A stretch of 64,000 nt of DNA from Struthio camelus (Eukaryota > Chordata > Aves > Struthioniformes > Struthionidae). The translations under genes were made by a program, and so were the position numbers. The notes beneath the pieces were generated by a model. It was not told the origin of the DNA. It made no database searches and was given only the letters and a program-made list of their open reading frames with translations. Shown here in pieces: positions 22,341-33,840 of this stretch; within the stretch, counting starts at the first letter, position 1; each line of letters opens with the position of its first letter. The stretch lies in NCBI RefSeq assembly GCF_040807025.1, contig NC_090951.1, forward strand, positions 29,973,573 to 30,037,572, given 5' to 3'.

Positions 22341-23092
22341 CGCGGCCGGGGCTCCCCCGCGGCCCCACCGCCCCCCGCAGCGCCCCCGCCGGCGCCTCCG
22401 CGGCCCCCGCCCGGCCGGGGCCCGGCCGCCCCCGCAGGCAGCTGCCTTTTGGGGCTGGCAGCGGTGCTTGGCCGCAGTTGTGGCTGCTGCGGGAGAGCCC
22501 AAAGCGCCGAGGGCCTTGGTGTTCGCAGGGGCGCGCGAGCTTGGCCAGGGCCCTCGTGATGCCCTGTTAACTCTGGAGCCTAACGAGAACGCCCTGAAGT
22601 GCCACGATGCCTCAGGTAGCCAAGCTGGCGCTCTCGTGGCTTGCGCCCCCGGAATCAGAGCAGGCTGCTCGGCTCCTTCCCTTGGGGGCTGCCCGCCAGC
22701 GGTGGCCAGCCCCGCGGCTGCCAGGCTCCCCGCGCCAGCGCCGCCAGGGCCCGTGGCACCCCGGGGTCGACTTTGTGACAGACGCTGCAGTTCTGGGTCA
22801 GGCCTTTTCCTGGCCTTGCTTCTTGTCTTGCTCAGCGCCCCGGGCGCAGCAGGAGAGGCGAAGCCCCGGCTGCAGCGGCTGCCGCGGGAGGGCAGGGCAG
22901 GACCTGGCCCGGGCGCCGCGGCCTGGAGGCGCTGGAGTCGCTCGCCCCGGGGCGCGCGGGGCGCCCGCATCTGCGCCGGGGCCGCGGCCAAGTGCCGGCA
23001 GGGAGGGCAGCCGGGCCCCGGCCCTGCGCGGGGACAGCAGCCGGCAGCCAGGGGTGCGGGGGCGGCGGGGCCGCGGGGGAGCCCCGGCCGCG

Positions 23093-23163
23093 GCATTGGT
23101 GGTTCAGGGGGAGAATTCTCGCCCGCCACGCGGGAGACCCGGGTTCGATTCCCGGCCAATGCA
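23093..23163 (+). tRNA. tRNA-Gly-GCC: tRNA-Gly(GCC)-like gene, C33 variant
   Basis: Identical by eye; faces the 5' end of CR1 copy 4. Confidence 0.85.
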
Positions 23164-23897
23164 GCCCCTGCTTTTCTGCCCCGCGGCTCCTGCCCCGGCC
23201 CTGCCGCCGCCGCTGCCTGCTGCAGCCCCCGCGGCCGCCGCCTGCCCGGGCCGGGCCCCGCTGGGGCTGCCGCCGCCACCACCGCTGCCCCCGCCGGCGG
23301 CTGCCTTTAGGGGCCGGCAGCGGAGGCCGGGAGTCCCTGTCCCCCCCCCCGCTCCCAACACCCCTACCGCCCCGTCCCGCCCCATCCTCGACCACCTGGG
23401 TCTCACGCCGGGAGGAGGCAGAAGGCCCGCTCGACCGCGGCCGCGACGGCGGGGTCTGCGCCCGGCTCTCCGCCAGCAGCCTGGGAGGGAGCAGCAGCGC
23501 AAACGCAGCCCCGGGGGCACCGGACGGCCCCTCGCCCCGGCCGCTTCCAGCCGCGGCTCAGGAGGAGCCGCGCGGCAAGGGAAAGGCCCGGCCCAGAGCG
23601 GCCCTTTCCGCGGCACAGGCGACCTCGGGAGCCCAAGGGCCCCGCCGCGCTGGCACGGGCCGGCTGCGGGCGGCGGGACGGTCGCAGCCGCCTGCAGCCG
23701 CCGCGACAAGGGCCCAACCAGACGGCTTCGAAGCCGCGGGCTCGGAGACGAGGACGGCTCCTTCTGCGCTCCTTGAGCGCAGCCAACAGAGGCAGCGAAC
23801 AGACGCAGCAGTTAGCGCAGCAGTTTGCGCAGAAGGGCGCCAGAAGGCAAAGAAGGTGCCTCTCCATTTTGCACAGTGGTGTGTCCTTCCCCGGGGC

Positions 23898-25289
23898 ATG
23901 GCCGTGACACGCCGCAGAGCACGTTCCCCCGTGGCTGCTGGAGGTGCTGCATCGGCTGTGTCTGAGGCTTCAACGCAGACAGACCCTCCGACAGCAGATG
24001 CAGCTCTGCAGGTGTCAGGCTGCAGGCAGTGCCTGGGGCCTCTGCGTGGGGCCTGGGCTGACAGTCAGCTCTCCTGCGTGAGGTGTGCTGTGCTTGACCA
24101 GTTGCGTCACCAGATAAAGGAGCTACGGGAGGAGGTTAGTAGGCTGCGTAGCATCCGAGAGGATGAGCGGGAGATTGACAGGGCGTTCTCGGAGACTGTT
24201 CAGCTCCGGGAGTCCCCTGCCCCCACTGCAGCGGAGTTGTCGGAGGGCTCAGCACCGTGTGTAAAGGTGCATCATAACGCTGTTGAAGAGGGCTGGAAGC
24301 TGGTGACCTCTCGTAGAAGGAGAAAGGCTCTTGCTCCTCCTCAAGACTTACCCTTGAAGGACAAGTTTAGTGCCCTGCAAGCCGAGGAGAGGCTGGGCAT
24401 GGCTCCAAGGGAGGCAACTGGCCGGGCAGACCCTGTGCCGTGCAGGAACCCCCGGAAGAAGCGGCGAGTGATTGTTGTGGGTGACTGCCTGCTGCAGGGG
24501 ACAGAGGCACCTCTCTGCCGACCTGACCTCTTGCCCAGAGAGGTTTGCTGCCTGCCAGGGGCTCGAATAAGAGATGTCGTGGAAAGACTGCCAAGGCTTG
24601 TCCATGCATCGGACTACTACCCTCTGCTGATCTTCCATGTGGGTGCTAATGACGCAAAAGGCAAACTGGAAAGCATCAAACAGGACTTCAGAGCTCTGGG
24701 AACGGTGGTGAAGGGTCTGGGAGCCCGGGTCGTTTTCTCCTCAATCTTGCCTGTGAGGGGGAAGGATGGGAGGAGGAGTAGACGAGTTTTCCAAGTTAAC
24801 AACTGGCTGCGCCGCTGGTGTTGGCAACAGGGCTTTGGTTTCTATGACCGTGGGACCCTGTTTGAAGATCAACAGCTGATGGGGAGCCACCTTAAGGATC
24901 CACCTTACCAAGCGGGGCACGTGCGTCTTTGCCAACAGATTGGCCAGCCTGGTAAGGAGGGCTTTAAACTAGGCAAGATGGGGGAAGGGGAGTGGTGTAG
25001 TGGCAGGAGAGTCAGTAAAACACCGCTCAAGTCAGGATGCCTCCAGCGGGTGCATACAGCCAGGGGAGACAGCATGCAACATGGCTATGGAGGATCCTCT
25101 TGCGCCTCTTCTGGGAAGCTTGCATGCTTGGCTGGCTCTCTGGAATGCCTGTATAGCAATGCACGCAGCATGGGGAATCAGCAGGAAGAGTTAGAGCTCT
25201 GTGTGCGGTCGCAGGGCCATGATCTCATTGCAGTGACAGAGACATGGTGGGATAGCTCACATGACTGGGATGCTGTCATGGATGGCTAG
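23898..25289 (+). pseudogene. CR1 ORF1, copy 4
   Basis: As copy 1, ending at the shared TAG 25287-25289. Confidence 0.83.
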
Positions 25290-27901
25290 GTGCTTTTTAG
25301 GAAAGACAGGCCAGGAAGGCGAGGTGGTGGAGTTGCTCTTTATGGGAGGGAGCAACTAGAATGTATGGAGCTCTGCCTCGGGGTGGATGAAGAGCAAGTG
25401 GAGAGCCTGTGGGTAAGGATTAAAGGGCAGGGTAACATGGGTGACACGGTGGTGGGGGTTTACTACAGGCCACCTGACCAGGAGGAAGTCATCGATGAGG
25501 CCTTCTACCGACAGCTGGAAGTAGCCTCACGATCACGGGCCCTGGTTCTCATGGGAGACTTCAACCACCCTGACATCTGTTGGCAAGACAGCACAGCTAG
25601 GCACAAACAGTCAAAGAGGTTCCTGCAGAGGATTGATGATAATTTCTTGACTCAGGTGGTGGAGACGCCAACGAGGAGAGGTGCAATGCTAGACCTTGTC
25701 CTAACGAACAAAGAAGGTCTAGTTGGAGAGGTGAAGGTTGGGGGCAGCCTTGGCTGCAGTGACCATGAGATGGTGGAGTTCAGGATCCTACGAGGAGGGA
25801 GCAGGGCAATGAGTAGGATTGCAACGCTGGACTTCAGGAGAGCTAACTTTGGCCTCTTGTGGGACCTACTTAGGGGAATCTCATGGGGTAGGGCCCTGGG
25901 GGGAAGAGGGGTCCAAGAAAGCTGGTTAATATTCAAGCATCACCTCCTCCAGGCTCAAGAGCAGTGCATCCCTCTGAGAAAGAAGTCGAGCAAAGCGGGC
26001 AGGAGACCTGCCTGGATGAGCAAGGAACTCCTGGCCAAACTCCAGCAGAAGAAGGAAGTACACAGAATGTGGAAAAGGGGACAGGCCACTTGGGGGGAAT
26101 ACAGGGACGTTGTCAGAGTGTGCAGGGATGCGACAAGGAAGGCTAAGGCCCAGTTGGAATTAAATCTGGCAAGGACAACAAGAAGGGGTTCTTCAAATAC
26201 ATCAATAGCAAAAGGAAGACTAGGGAACACGTGGGCCCGCTGCTGAATGGGGCGGGTGCCCTGGTGACGAAGGATACAGAGAAGGCAGAGTTATTGAATG
26301 CCTTCTTTGCTTCAGTCTTCACTGCTAAGGCCAGTCCTCAGGAATTCCAGACCTTGGAGACAAGAGAGGAAGTCTGGAGAAAGGAAGACTCTCCCTTGGT
26401 TGAAGAGGATCAGGTTAGAGATCTTTTGTCCAAACTTGACATCCATAAATCCACGGGCCCCGATGGGATGCACCCACGAGTGCTGAGGGAGCTGGCGGAT
26501 GTTATCGCTAGGCCACTCTCCATCATCTTGGAAAGGTCCTGGAGATCAGGAGAGGTGCCTGAGGACTGGAAGAAAGCCAATGTCACCCCAGTCTTCCAAA
26601 AGGGCAAGAAGGAGGAGCCAGGAATCTACAGGCCTGTCAGCCTCACCTCCATCCCTGGCAAGGTGATGGAACAGCTCCTCCTGGAGGTCATCGCTAAGCA
26701 TCTGAAGGACAAGAAGGTGATCAGGAGTAGTCAGCACGGATTCACCAAAGGGAAATCATGCTTGACCAATCTGATAGCCTTCTATGACGGAATGACTGGC
26801 TGGGTAGATGAGGAGAGAGCAGTGGATGTTGTCTACCTGGACTTCAGCAAGGCTTTTGACACTGTCTCCCATCACATCCTTCTAGGTAAGCTCAGGAAGT
26901 GTGGGCTAGACGAGTGGACAGTGAGGTGGCTTGAGAACTGGCTGGATGGCCAAGCTCAGAGGGTTGTGGTGAATGGCGCAGAGTCAAGTTGGAGGCCTGT
27001 GGCTAGTGGTGTCCCCCAGGGGTCAGTCCTGGGTCCAGTCTTGTTCAAGGCATTCCTCAGTGACCTGGAGGAAGGGACAGAGTGCACCCTCAGCAAGTTT
27101 GCTGATGATACTAAACTGGGGGGAGAGGCTAACACACCAGAAGACTGTGCTGCCATTCCGAGGGACCTGGACAGGCTGGAGAGGTGGGCGGAGAGGAACC
27201 TCCTGAAGTTCAACAAAGGCAAGTGCAAGGTCCTGCACCTAGGCAGGAATAATCCCATGCAGCAGTACAGGCTGGGGGTTGACCTGCTGGAAAGTAGCTC
27301 TGCAGAGGAGGACCTGGGAGTGCTGGTGGACAACAAGTTAAACATGAGCCAGCAGTGTGCCCTTGTGGCCAAGAAGGCCAATGGGATCCTGGGGTGCATT
27401 AGGCGGAGTGTTGCCAGCAGGTCGAGGGAGGTGATCCTGCCCCTCTCCTCAGCCCTGGGGAGGCCTCCCCTGGAGTACTGTGTCCAGTTCTGGGCTCCCC
27501 AGTACAAGAGAGACATGGCACTCCTGGAGAGAGTCCAGCGGAGGGCTACCAAGATGATTAGAGGGCTGGAGCACCTCTCCTAGGAAGAAAGACTGCAAGA
27601 GCTGGGCCTGTTGAGCCTGGAGAAGAGAAGATTGAGAGGCGATCTCATCAACGTGTACAAGTATCTGAAGGGGGAGTGTCAAGAGGATGAGGCCAGTCTC
27701 TTCTCTGTGGTGCCCAGCAACAGGACAAGAGGCAATGGGCAGAAACTGAACCACAGGAAGTTCCATCTGAACCTGAGAAAAATCTTCTTGACTGTGAGGG
27801 TGACAGAGCACTGGAACAGGTTGCCCAGAGAGGTGGTGGAGTCTCCTTCCTTGGAGATATTCAAAACCCGTCTGGATGCGATCCTGGGAAATATGCTCTA
27901 G
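25146..27901 (+). pseudogene. CR1 ORF2, copy 4, broken
   Basis: Same motifs and lesions; TAG at 25287-25289 and 27581-27583. Confidence 0.92.
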
Positions 27902-28126
27902 GTGACCCTGCTTGAGCAGGGAGGGTGGACTAGATGATCTCCAGAGGTCCCTTCCAACCTCAACGATTCTGTGATTCTGTGATTCTGCTGCCTGCGACGC
28001 CGCTGCCGCAGGGAGGTGCTCAGGAGGCTCCAGAGTTCCTGTGCTGCCTCGTGGCCCGGGCAGAGCCCCCCGCCGGCCCGAGACGGGGCACCAGCGGCCA
28101 GGCACCCGCCGGAGCACCACGAGCCA

Positions 28127-29075
28127 CCGCTGCCGGCCCCTAAAGGCAGCCGCCGGCGGGGGCAGCGGTGGTGGCGGCGGCAGCCCCAGCGGGGCCCGGC
28201 CCGGGCAGGCGGCGGCCGCGGGGGCTGCAGCAGGCGGCGGCGGCGGCAGGGCCGGGGCAGGAGCCGCGGGGCAGAAAAGCAGGGGCTGCATTGGCCGGGA
28301 ATCGAACCCGGGTCTCCCGCGTGGCGGGCGAGAATTCTCCCCCTGAACCACCAATGCCACGGCCGGGGCTCCCCCGCGGCCCCACCGCCCCCCGCAGCGC
28401 CCCCGCCGGCGCCTCCGCGGCCCCCGCCCGGCCGGGGCCCGGCCGCCCCCGCAGGCAGCTGCCTTTTGGGGCTGGCAGCGGTGCTTGGCCGCAGTTGTGG
28501 CTGCTGCGGGAGAGCCCAAAGCGCCGAGGGCCTTGGTGTTCGCAGGGGCGCGCGAGCTTGGCCAGGGCCCTCGTGATGCCCTGTTAACTCTGGAGCCTAA
28601 CGAGAACGCCCTGAAGTGCCACGATGCCTCAGGTAGCCAAGCTGGCGCTCTCGTGGCTTGCGCCCCCGGAATCAGAGCAGGCTGCTCGGCTCCTTCCCTT
28701 GGGGGCTGCCCGCCAGCGGTGGCCAGCCCCGCGGCTGCCAGGCTCCCCGCGCCAGCGCCGCCAGGGCCCGTGGCACCCCGGGGTCGACTTTGTGACAGAC
28801 GCTGCAGTTCTGGGTCAGGCCTTTTCCTGGCCTTGCTTCTTGTCTTGCTCAGCGCCCCGGGCGCAGCAGGAGAGGCGAAGCCCCGGCTGCAGCGGCTGCC
28901 GCGGGAGGGCAGGGCAGGACCTGGCCCGGGCGCCGCGGCCCAGAGGCGCTGGAGTCGCTCGCCCCGGGGCGCGCGGGGTGCCCGCATCTGCGCCGGGGCC
29001 GCGGCCAAGTGCCGGCAGGGAGGGCAGCCGGGCCCCGGCCCTGCGCGGGGACAGGAGCCGGCAGCCAGGGGTGCA
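28127..29075. repeat. Linker 4, truncated at the inversion junction
   Basis: Left arm and forward spacer are present, but the sequence jumps at about 29075 into inverted CR1 sequence. The right arm and its + strand tRNA are therefore missing. Several private substitutions lie in its last ~140 bp (28942, 28979, 29055, 29075). Confidence 0.88.
28287..28357 (-). tRNA. tRNA-Gly-GCC: tRNA-Gly(GCC)-like gene, C33 variant
   Basis: Identical by eye to the others. It is the only tRNA of the truncated linker 4. Confidence 0.85.
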
Positions 29076-30580
29076 GGAGGTGAGGCTGACAGGCCTTTAG
29101 TTTCCTGGCTCGTCCTTCTTACCCTTTTGGAAGACTGGGGTGACATTGGCTTTCTTCCAGTCCTCAGGCACCTCTCCTGATCTCCAGGACCTTTCCAAGA
29201 TGATGGAGAGTGGCCTAGCGATAACATCCGCCAGCTCCCTCAGCACTCGTGGGTGCATCCCATCGGGGCCCGTGGATTTATGGATGTCAAGTTTGGACAA
29301 AAGATCTCTAACCTGATCCTCTTCAACCAAGGGAGAGTCTTCCTTTCTCCAGACTTCCTCTCTTGTCTCCAAGGTCTGGAATTCCTGAGGACTGGCCTTA
29401 GCAGTGAAGACTGAAGCAAAGAAGGCATTCAATAACTCTGCCTTCTCTGTATCCTTCGTCACCAGGGCACCCGCCCCATTCAGCAGCGGGCCCACGTGTT
29501 CCCTAGTCTTCCTTTTGCTATTGATGTATTTGAAGAACCCCTTCTTGTTGTCCTTGCCAGATTTAATTCCAACTGGGCCTTAGCCTTCCTTGTCGCATCC
29601 CTGCACACTCTGACAACGTCCCTGTATTCCCCCCAAGTGGCCTGTCCCCTTTTCCACATTCTGTGTACTTCCTTCTTCTGCTGGAGTTTGGCCAGGAGTT
29701 CCTTGCTCATCCAGGCAGGTCTCCTGCCCGCTTTGCTCGACTTCTTTCTCAGAGGGATGCACTGCTCTTGAGCCTGGAGGAGGTGATGCTTGAATATTAA
29801 CCAGCTTTCTTGGACCCCTCTTCCCCCCAGGGCCCTACCCCATGAGATTCCCCTAAGTAGGTCCCTCAAGAGGCCAAAGTTAGCTCTCCTGAAGTCCAGC
29901 GTTGCAATCCTACTCATTGCCCTGCTCCCTCCTCGTAGGATCCTGAACTCCACCATCTCATGGTCACTGCAGCCAAGGCTGCCCCCAACCTTCACCTCTC
30001 CAACTAGACCTTCTTTGTTCGTTAGGACAAGGTCTAGCATTGCACCTCTCCTCGTTGGCGTCTCCACCACCTGAGTCAAGAAATTATCATCAATCCTCTG
30101 CAGGAACCTCTTTGACTGTTTGTGCCTAGCTGTGCTGTCTTGCCAACAGATGTCAGGGTGGTTGAAGTCTCCCATGAGAACCAGGGCCCGTGATCGTGAG
30201 GCTACTTCCAGCTGTCGGTAGAAGGCCTCATCGATGACTTCCTCCTGGTCAGGTGGCCTGTAGTAAACCCCCACCACCGTGTCACCCATGTTACCCTGCC
30301 CTTTAATCCTTACCCACAGGCTCTCCACTTGCTCTTCATCCACCCCGAGGCAGAGCTCCATACATTCTAGTTGCTCCCTCCCATAAAGAGCAACTCCACC
30401 ACCTCGCCTTCCTGGCCTGTCTTTCCTAAAAAGCACCTAGCCATCCATGACAGCATCCCAGTCATGTGAGCTATCCCACCATGTCTCTGTCACTGCAATG
30501 AGATCATGGCCCTGCGACCGCACACAGAGCTCTAACTCTTCCTGCTGATTCCCCATGCTGCGTGCATTGCTATACAGGCA
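29076..30580 (-). pseudogene. CR1 ORF2, copy 5, truncated
   Basis: Endonuclease present. The RT frame stops at 29097, shortly after the [10 protein letters not shown] motif, where the junction lies. Four substitutions (29097, 29101, 29112, 29121) sit within 25 bp of each other next to the junction. Confidence 0.9.
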
Positions 30581-31828
30581 TTCCAGAGAGCCAGCCAAGC
30601 ATGCAAGCTTCCCAGAAGAGGCGCAAGAGGATCCTCCATAGCCATGTTGCATGCTGTCTCCCCTGGCTGTATGCACCCGCTGGAGGCATCCTGACTTGAG
30701 CGGTGTTTTACTGACTCTCCTGCCACTACACCACTCCCCTTCCCCCATCTTGCCTAGTTTAAAGCCCTCCTTACCAGGCTGGCCAATCTGTTGGCAAAGA
30801 CGCACGTGCCCCGCTTGGTAAGGTGGATCCTTAAGGTGGCTCCCCATCAGCTGTTGATCTTCAAACAGGGTCCCACGGTCATAGAAACCAAAGCCCTGTT
30901 GCCAACACCAGCGGCGCAGCCAGTTGTTAACTTGGAAAACTCGTCTACTCCTCCTCCCATCCTTCCCCCTCACAGGCAAGATTGAGGAGAAAACGACCCG
31001 GGCTCCCAGACCCTTCACCACCGTTCCCAGAGCTCTGAAGTCCTGTTTGATGCTTTCCAGTTTGCCTTTTGCGTCATTAGCACCCACATGGAAGATCAGC
31101 AGAGGGTAGTAGTCCGATGCATGGACAAGCCTTGGCAGTCTTTCCACGACATCTCTTATTCGAGCCCCTGGCAGGCAGCAAACCTCTCTGGGCAAGAGGT
31201 CAGGTCGGCAGAGAGGTGCCTCTGTCCCCTGCAGCAGGCAGTCACCCACAACAATCACTCGCCGCTTCTTCCGGGGGTTCCTGCACGGCACAGGGTCTGC
31301 CCGGCCAGTTGCCTCCCTTGGAGCCATGCCCAGCCTCTCCTCGGCTTGCAGGGCACTAAACTTGTCCTTCAAGGGTAAGTCTTGAGGAGGAGCAAGAGCC
31401 TTTCTCCTTCTACGAGAGGTCACCAGCTTCCAGCCCTCTTCAACAGCGTTATGATGCACCTTTACACACGGTGCTGAGCCCTCCGACAACTCCGCTGCAG
31501 TGGGGGCAGGGGACTCCCGGAGCTGAACAGTCTCCGAGAACGCCCTGTCAATCTCCCGCTCATCCTCTCGGATGCTACGCAGCCTACTAACCTCCTCCCG
31601 TAGCTCCTTTATCTGGTGACGCAACTGGTCAAGCACAGCACACCTCACGCAGGAGAGCTGACTGTCAGCCCAGGCCCCACGCAGAGGCCCCAGGCACTGC
31701 CTGCAGCCTGACACCTGCAGAGCTGCATCTGCTGTCGGAGGGTCTGTCTGCGTTGAAGCCTCAGACACAGCCGATGCAGCACCTCCAGCAGCCACGGGGG
31801 AACGTGCTCTGCGGCGTGTCACGGCCAT
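30437..31828 (-). pseudogene. CR1 ORF1, copy 5
   Basis: Same frame and residues as copy 1, ending at the shared TAG 30437-30439. Confidence 0.83.
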
Positions 31829-32563
31829 GCCCCGGGGAAGGACACACCACTGTGCAAAATGGAGAGGCACCTTCTTTGCCTTCTGGCGCCCTTCTGCGCA
31901 AACTGCTGCGCTAACTGCTGCGTCTGTTCGCTGCCTCTGTTGGCTGCGCTCAAGGAGCGCAGAAGGAGCCGTCCTCGTCTCCGAGCCCGCGGCTTCGAAG
32001 CCGTCTGGTTGGGCCCTTGTCGCGGCGGCTGCAGGCGGCTGCGACCGTCCCGCCGCCCGCAGCCGGCCCGTGCCAGCGCGGCGGGGCCCTTGGGCTCCCG
32101 AGGTCGCCTGTGCCGCGGAAAGGGCCGCTCTGGGCCGGGCCTTTCCCTTGCCGCGCGGCTCCTCCTGAGCCGCGGCTGGAAGCGGCCGGGGCGAGGGGCC
32201 GTCCGGTGCCCCCGGGGCTGCGTTTGCGCTGCTGCTCCCTCCCAGGCTGCTGGCGGAGAGCCGGGCGCAGACCCCGCCGTCGCGGCCGCGGTCGAGCGGG
32301 CCTTCTGCCTCCTCCCGGCGTGAGACCCAGGCGGCCGAGGATGGGGCGGGACGGGGCGGTAGGGGTGTTGGGAGCGGGGGGGGGGGACAGGGACTCCCTG
32401 CCTCCGCTGCCGGCCCCTAAAGGCAGCCGCCGGCGGGGGCAGCGGTGGTGGCGGCGGCAGCCCCAGCGGGGCCCGGCCCGGGCAGGCGGCGGCCGCGGGG
32501 GCTGCAGCAGGCAGCGGCGGCGGCAGGGCCGGGGCAGGAGCCGCGGGGCAGAAAAGCAGGGGC

Positions 32564-32634
32564 TGCATTGGCCGGGAATCGAACCCGGGTCTCCCGCGTG
32601 GCGGGCGAGAATTCTCCCCCTGAACCACCAATGC
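32564..32634 (-). tRNA. tRNA-Gly-GCC: tRNA-Gly(GCC)-like gene, C33 variant
   Basis: Identical by eye; 5' flank reads CCGCAGCC where the others have CCGCGGCC or CCACGGCC. Faces the 5' end of copy 5. Confidence 0.85.
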
Positions 32635-33384
32635 CGCAGCCGGGGCTCCCCCGCGGCCCCGCCGCCCCCCGCAGTGCCCCCGCCGGCGCCTCCGCGGCCC
32701 CCGCCCGGCCGGGGCCCGGCCGCCCCCGCAGGCAGCTGCCTTTTGGGGCTGGCAGCGGTGCTTGGCCGCAGTTGTGGCTGCTGCGGGAGCCCAAAGCGCC
32801 GAGGGCCTTGGTGTTCGCAGGGGCGCGCGAGCTTGGCCAGGGCCCTCGTGATGCCCTGTTAACTCTGGAGCCTAACGAGAACGCCCTGAAGTGCCACGAT
32901 GCCTCAGGTAGCCAAGCTGGCGCTCTCGTGGCTTGCGCCCCCGGAATCAGAGCAGGCTGCTCGGCTCCTTCCCTTGGGGGCTGCCCGCCAGCGGTGGCCA
33001 GCCCCGCGGCTGCCAGGCTCCCCGCGCCAGCGCCGCCAGGGCCCGTGGCACCCCGGGGTCGACTTTGTGACAGACGCTGCAGTTCTGGGTCAGGCCTTTT
33101 CCTGGCCTTGCTTCTTGTCTTGCTCAGCGCCCCGGGCGCAGCAGGAGAGGCGAAGCCCCGGCTGCAGCGGCTGCCGCGGGAGGGCAGGGCAGGACCTGGC
33201 CCGGGCGCCGCGGCCCGGAGGCGCTGGAGTCGCTCGCCCCGGGGCGCGCGGGGCGCCCGCATCTGCGCCGGGGCCGCGGCCAAGTGCCGGCAGGGAGGGC
33301 AGCCGGGCCCCGGCCCTGCGCGGGGACAGCAGCCGGCAGCCAGGGGTGCGGGGGCGGCGGGGCCGCGGGGGAGCCCCGGCCGCG

Positions 33385-33455
33385 GCATTGGTGGTTCAGG
33401 GGGAGAATTCTCGCCCGCCACGCGGGAGACCCGGGTTCGATTCCCGGCCAATGCA
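33385..33455 (+). tRNA. tRNA-Gly-GCC: tRNA-Gly(GCC)-like gene, C33 variant
   Basis: Identical by eye; faces the 3' end of copy 6. Confidence 0.85.
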
Positions 33456-33840
33456 GCCCCTGCTTTTCTGCCCCGCGGCTCCTGCCCCGGCCCTGCCGCC
33501 GCCGCCGCCTGCTGCAGCCCCCGCGGCCGCCGCCTGCCCGGGCCGGGCCCCGCTGGGGCTGCCGCCGCCACCACCGCTGCCCCCGCCGGCGGCTGCCTTT
33601 AGGGGCCGGCAGCGGTGGCTCGTGGTGCTCCGGCGGGTGCCTGGCCGCTGGTGCCCCGTCTCGGGCCGGCGGGGGGCTCTGCCCGGGCCACGAGGCAGCA
33701 CAGGAACTCTGGAGCCTCCTGAGCACCTCCCTGCGGCAGCGGCGTCGCAGGCAGCAGAATCACAGAATCACAGAATCGTTGAGGTCGGAAGGGACCTCTG
33801 GAGATCATCTAGTCCACCCTCCCTGCTCAAGCAGGGTCAC

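Larger units (their letters stand above)
22113..23323. repeat. Linker 3: inverted tRNA-Gly arms, spacer forward
   Basis: Linker 21973-23553 is 1,581 bp. It is 3 bp shorter than linker 2, within a GGC run of the left arm near 22220. Confidence 0.9.
23554..27986 (+). mobile_element. CR1: CR1 LINE copy 4, full length, inactive
   Basis: 4,433 bp, 6,014 bp after copy 3. Last + strand copy. Has the GAT/TGG combination seen in copies 1 and 3. Confidence 0.95.
29076..32172 (-). mobile_element. CR1: CR1 LINE copy 5, 3'-truncated at the inversion junction
   Basis: Matches the 5' 3.1 kb of the other copies (equivalent to 2084 to about 5180 of copy 1) and lacks the last ~1.34 kb, including all RT catalytic motifs and the octamer tail. 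The loss is at the 3' side, the opposite of the usual 5' truncation of LINE insertions, so it arose by DNA rearrangement. Confidence 0.93.
32404..33615. repeat. Linker 5: inverted tRNA-Gly arms, spacer flipped relative to CR1
   Basis: Linker 32173-33755 (1,583 bp) lies between the 5' end of copy 5 and the 3' end of copy 6, both on -. The spacer reads in + direction, as in linkers 1-4, so relative to its own CR1s it is inverted. The monomer end at about 32324-32346 carries the flank A form (GGCCGCC) instead of the GACCACC of other linkers. Confidence 0.9.
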
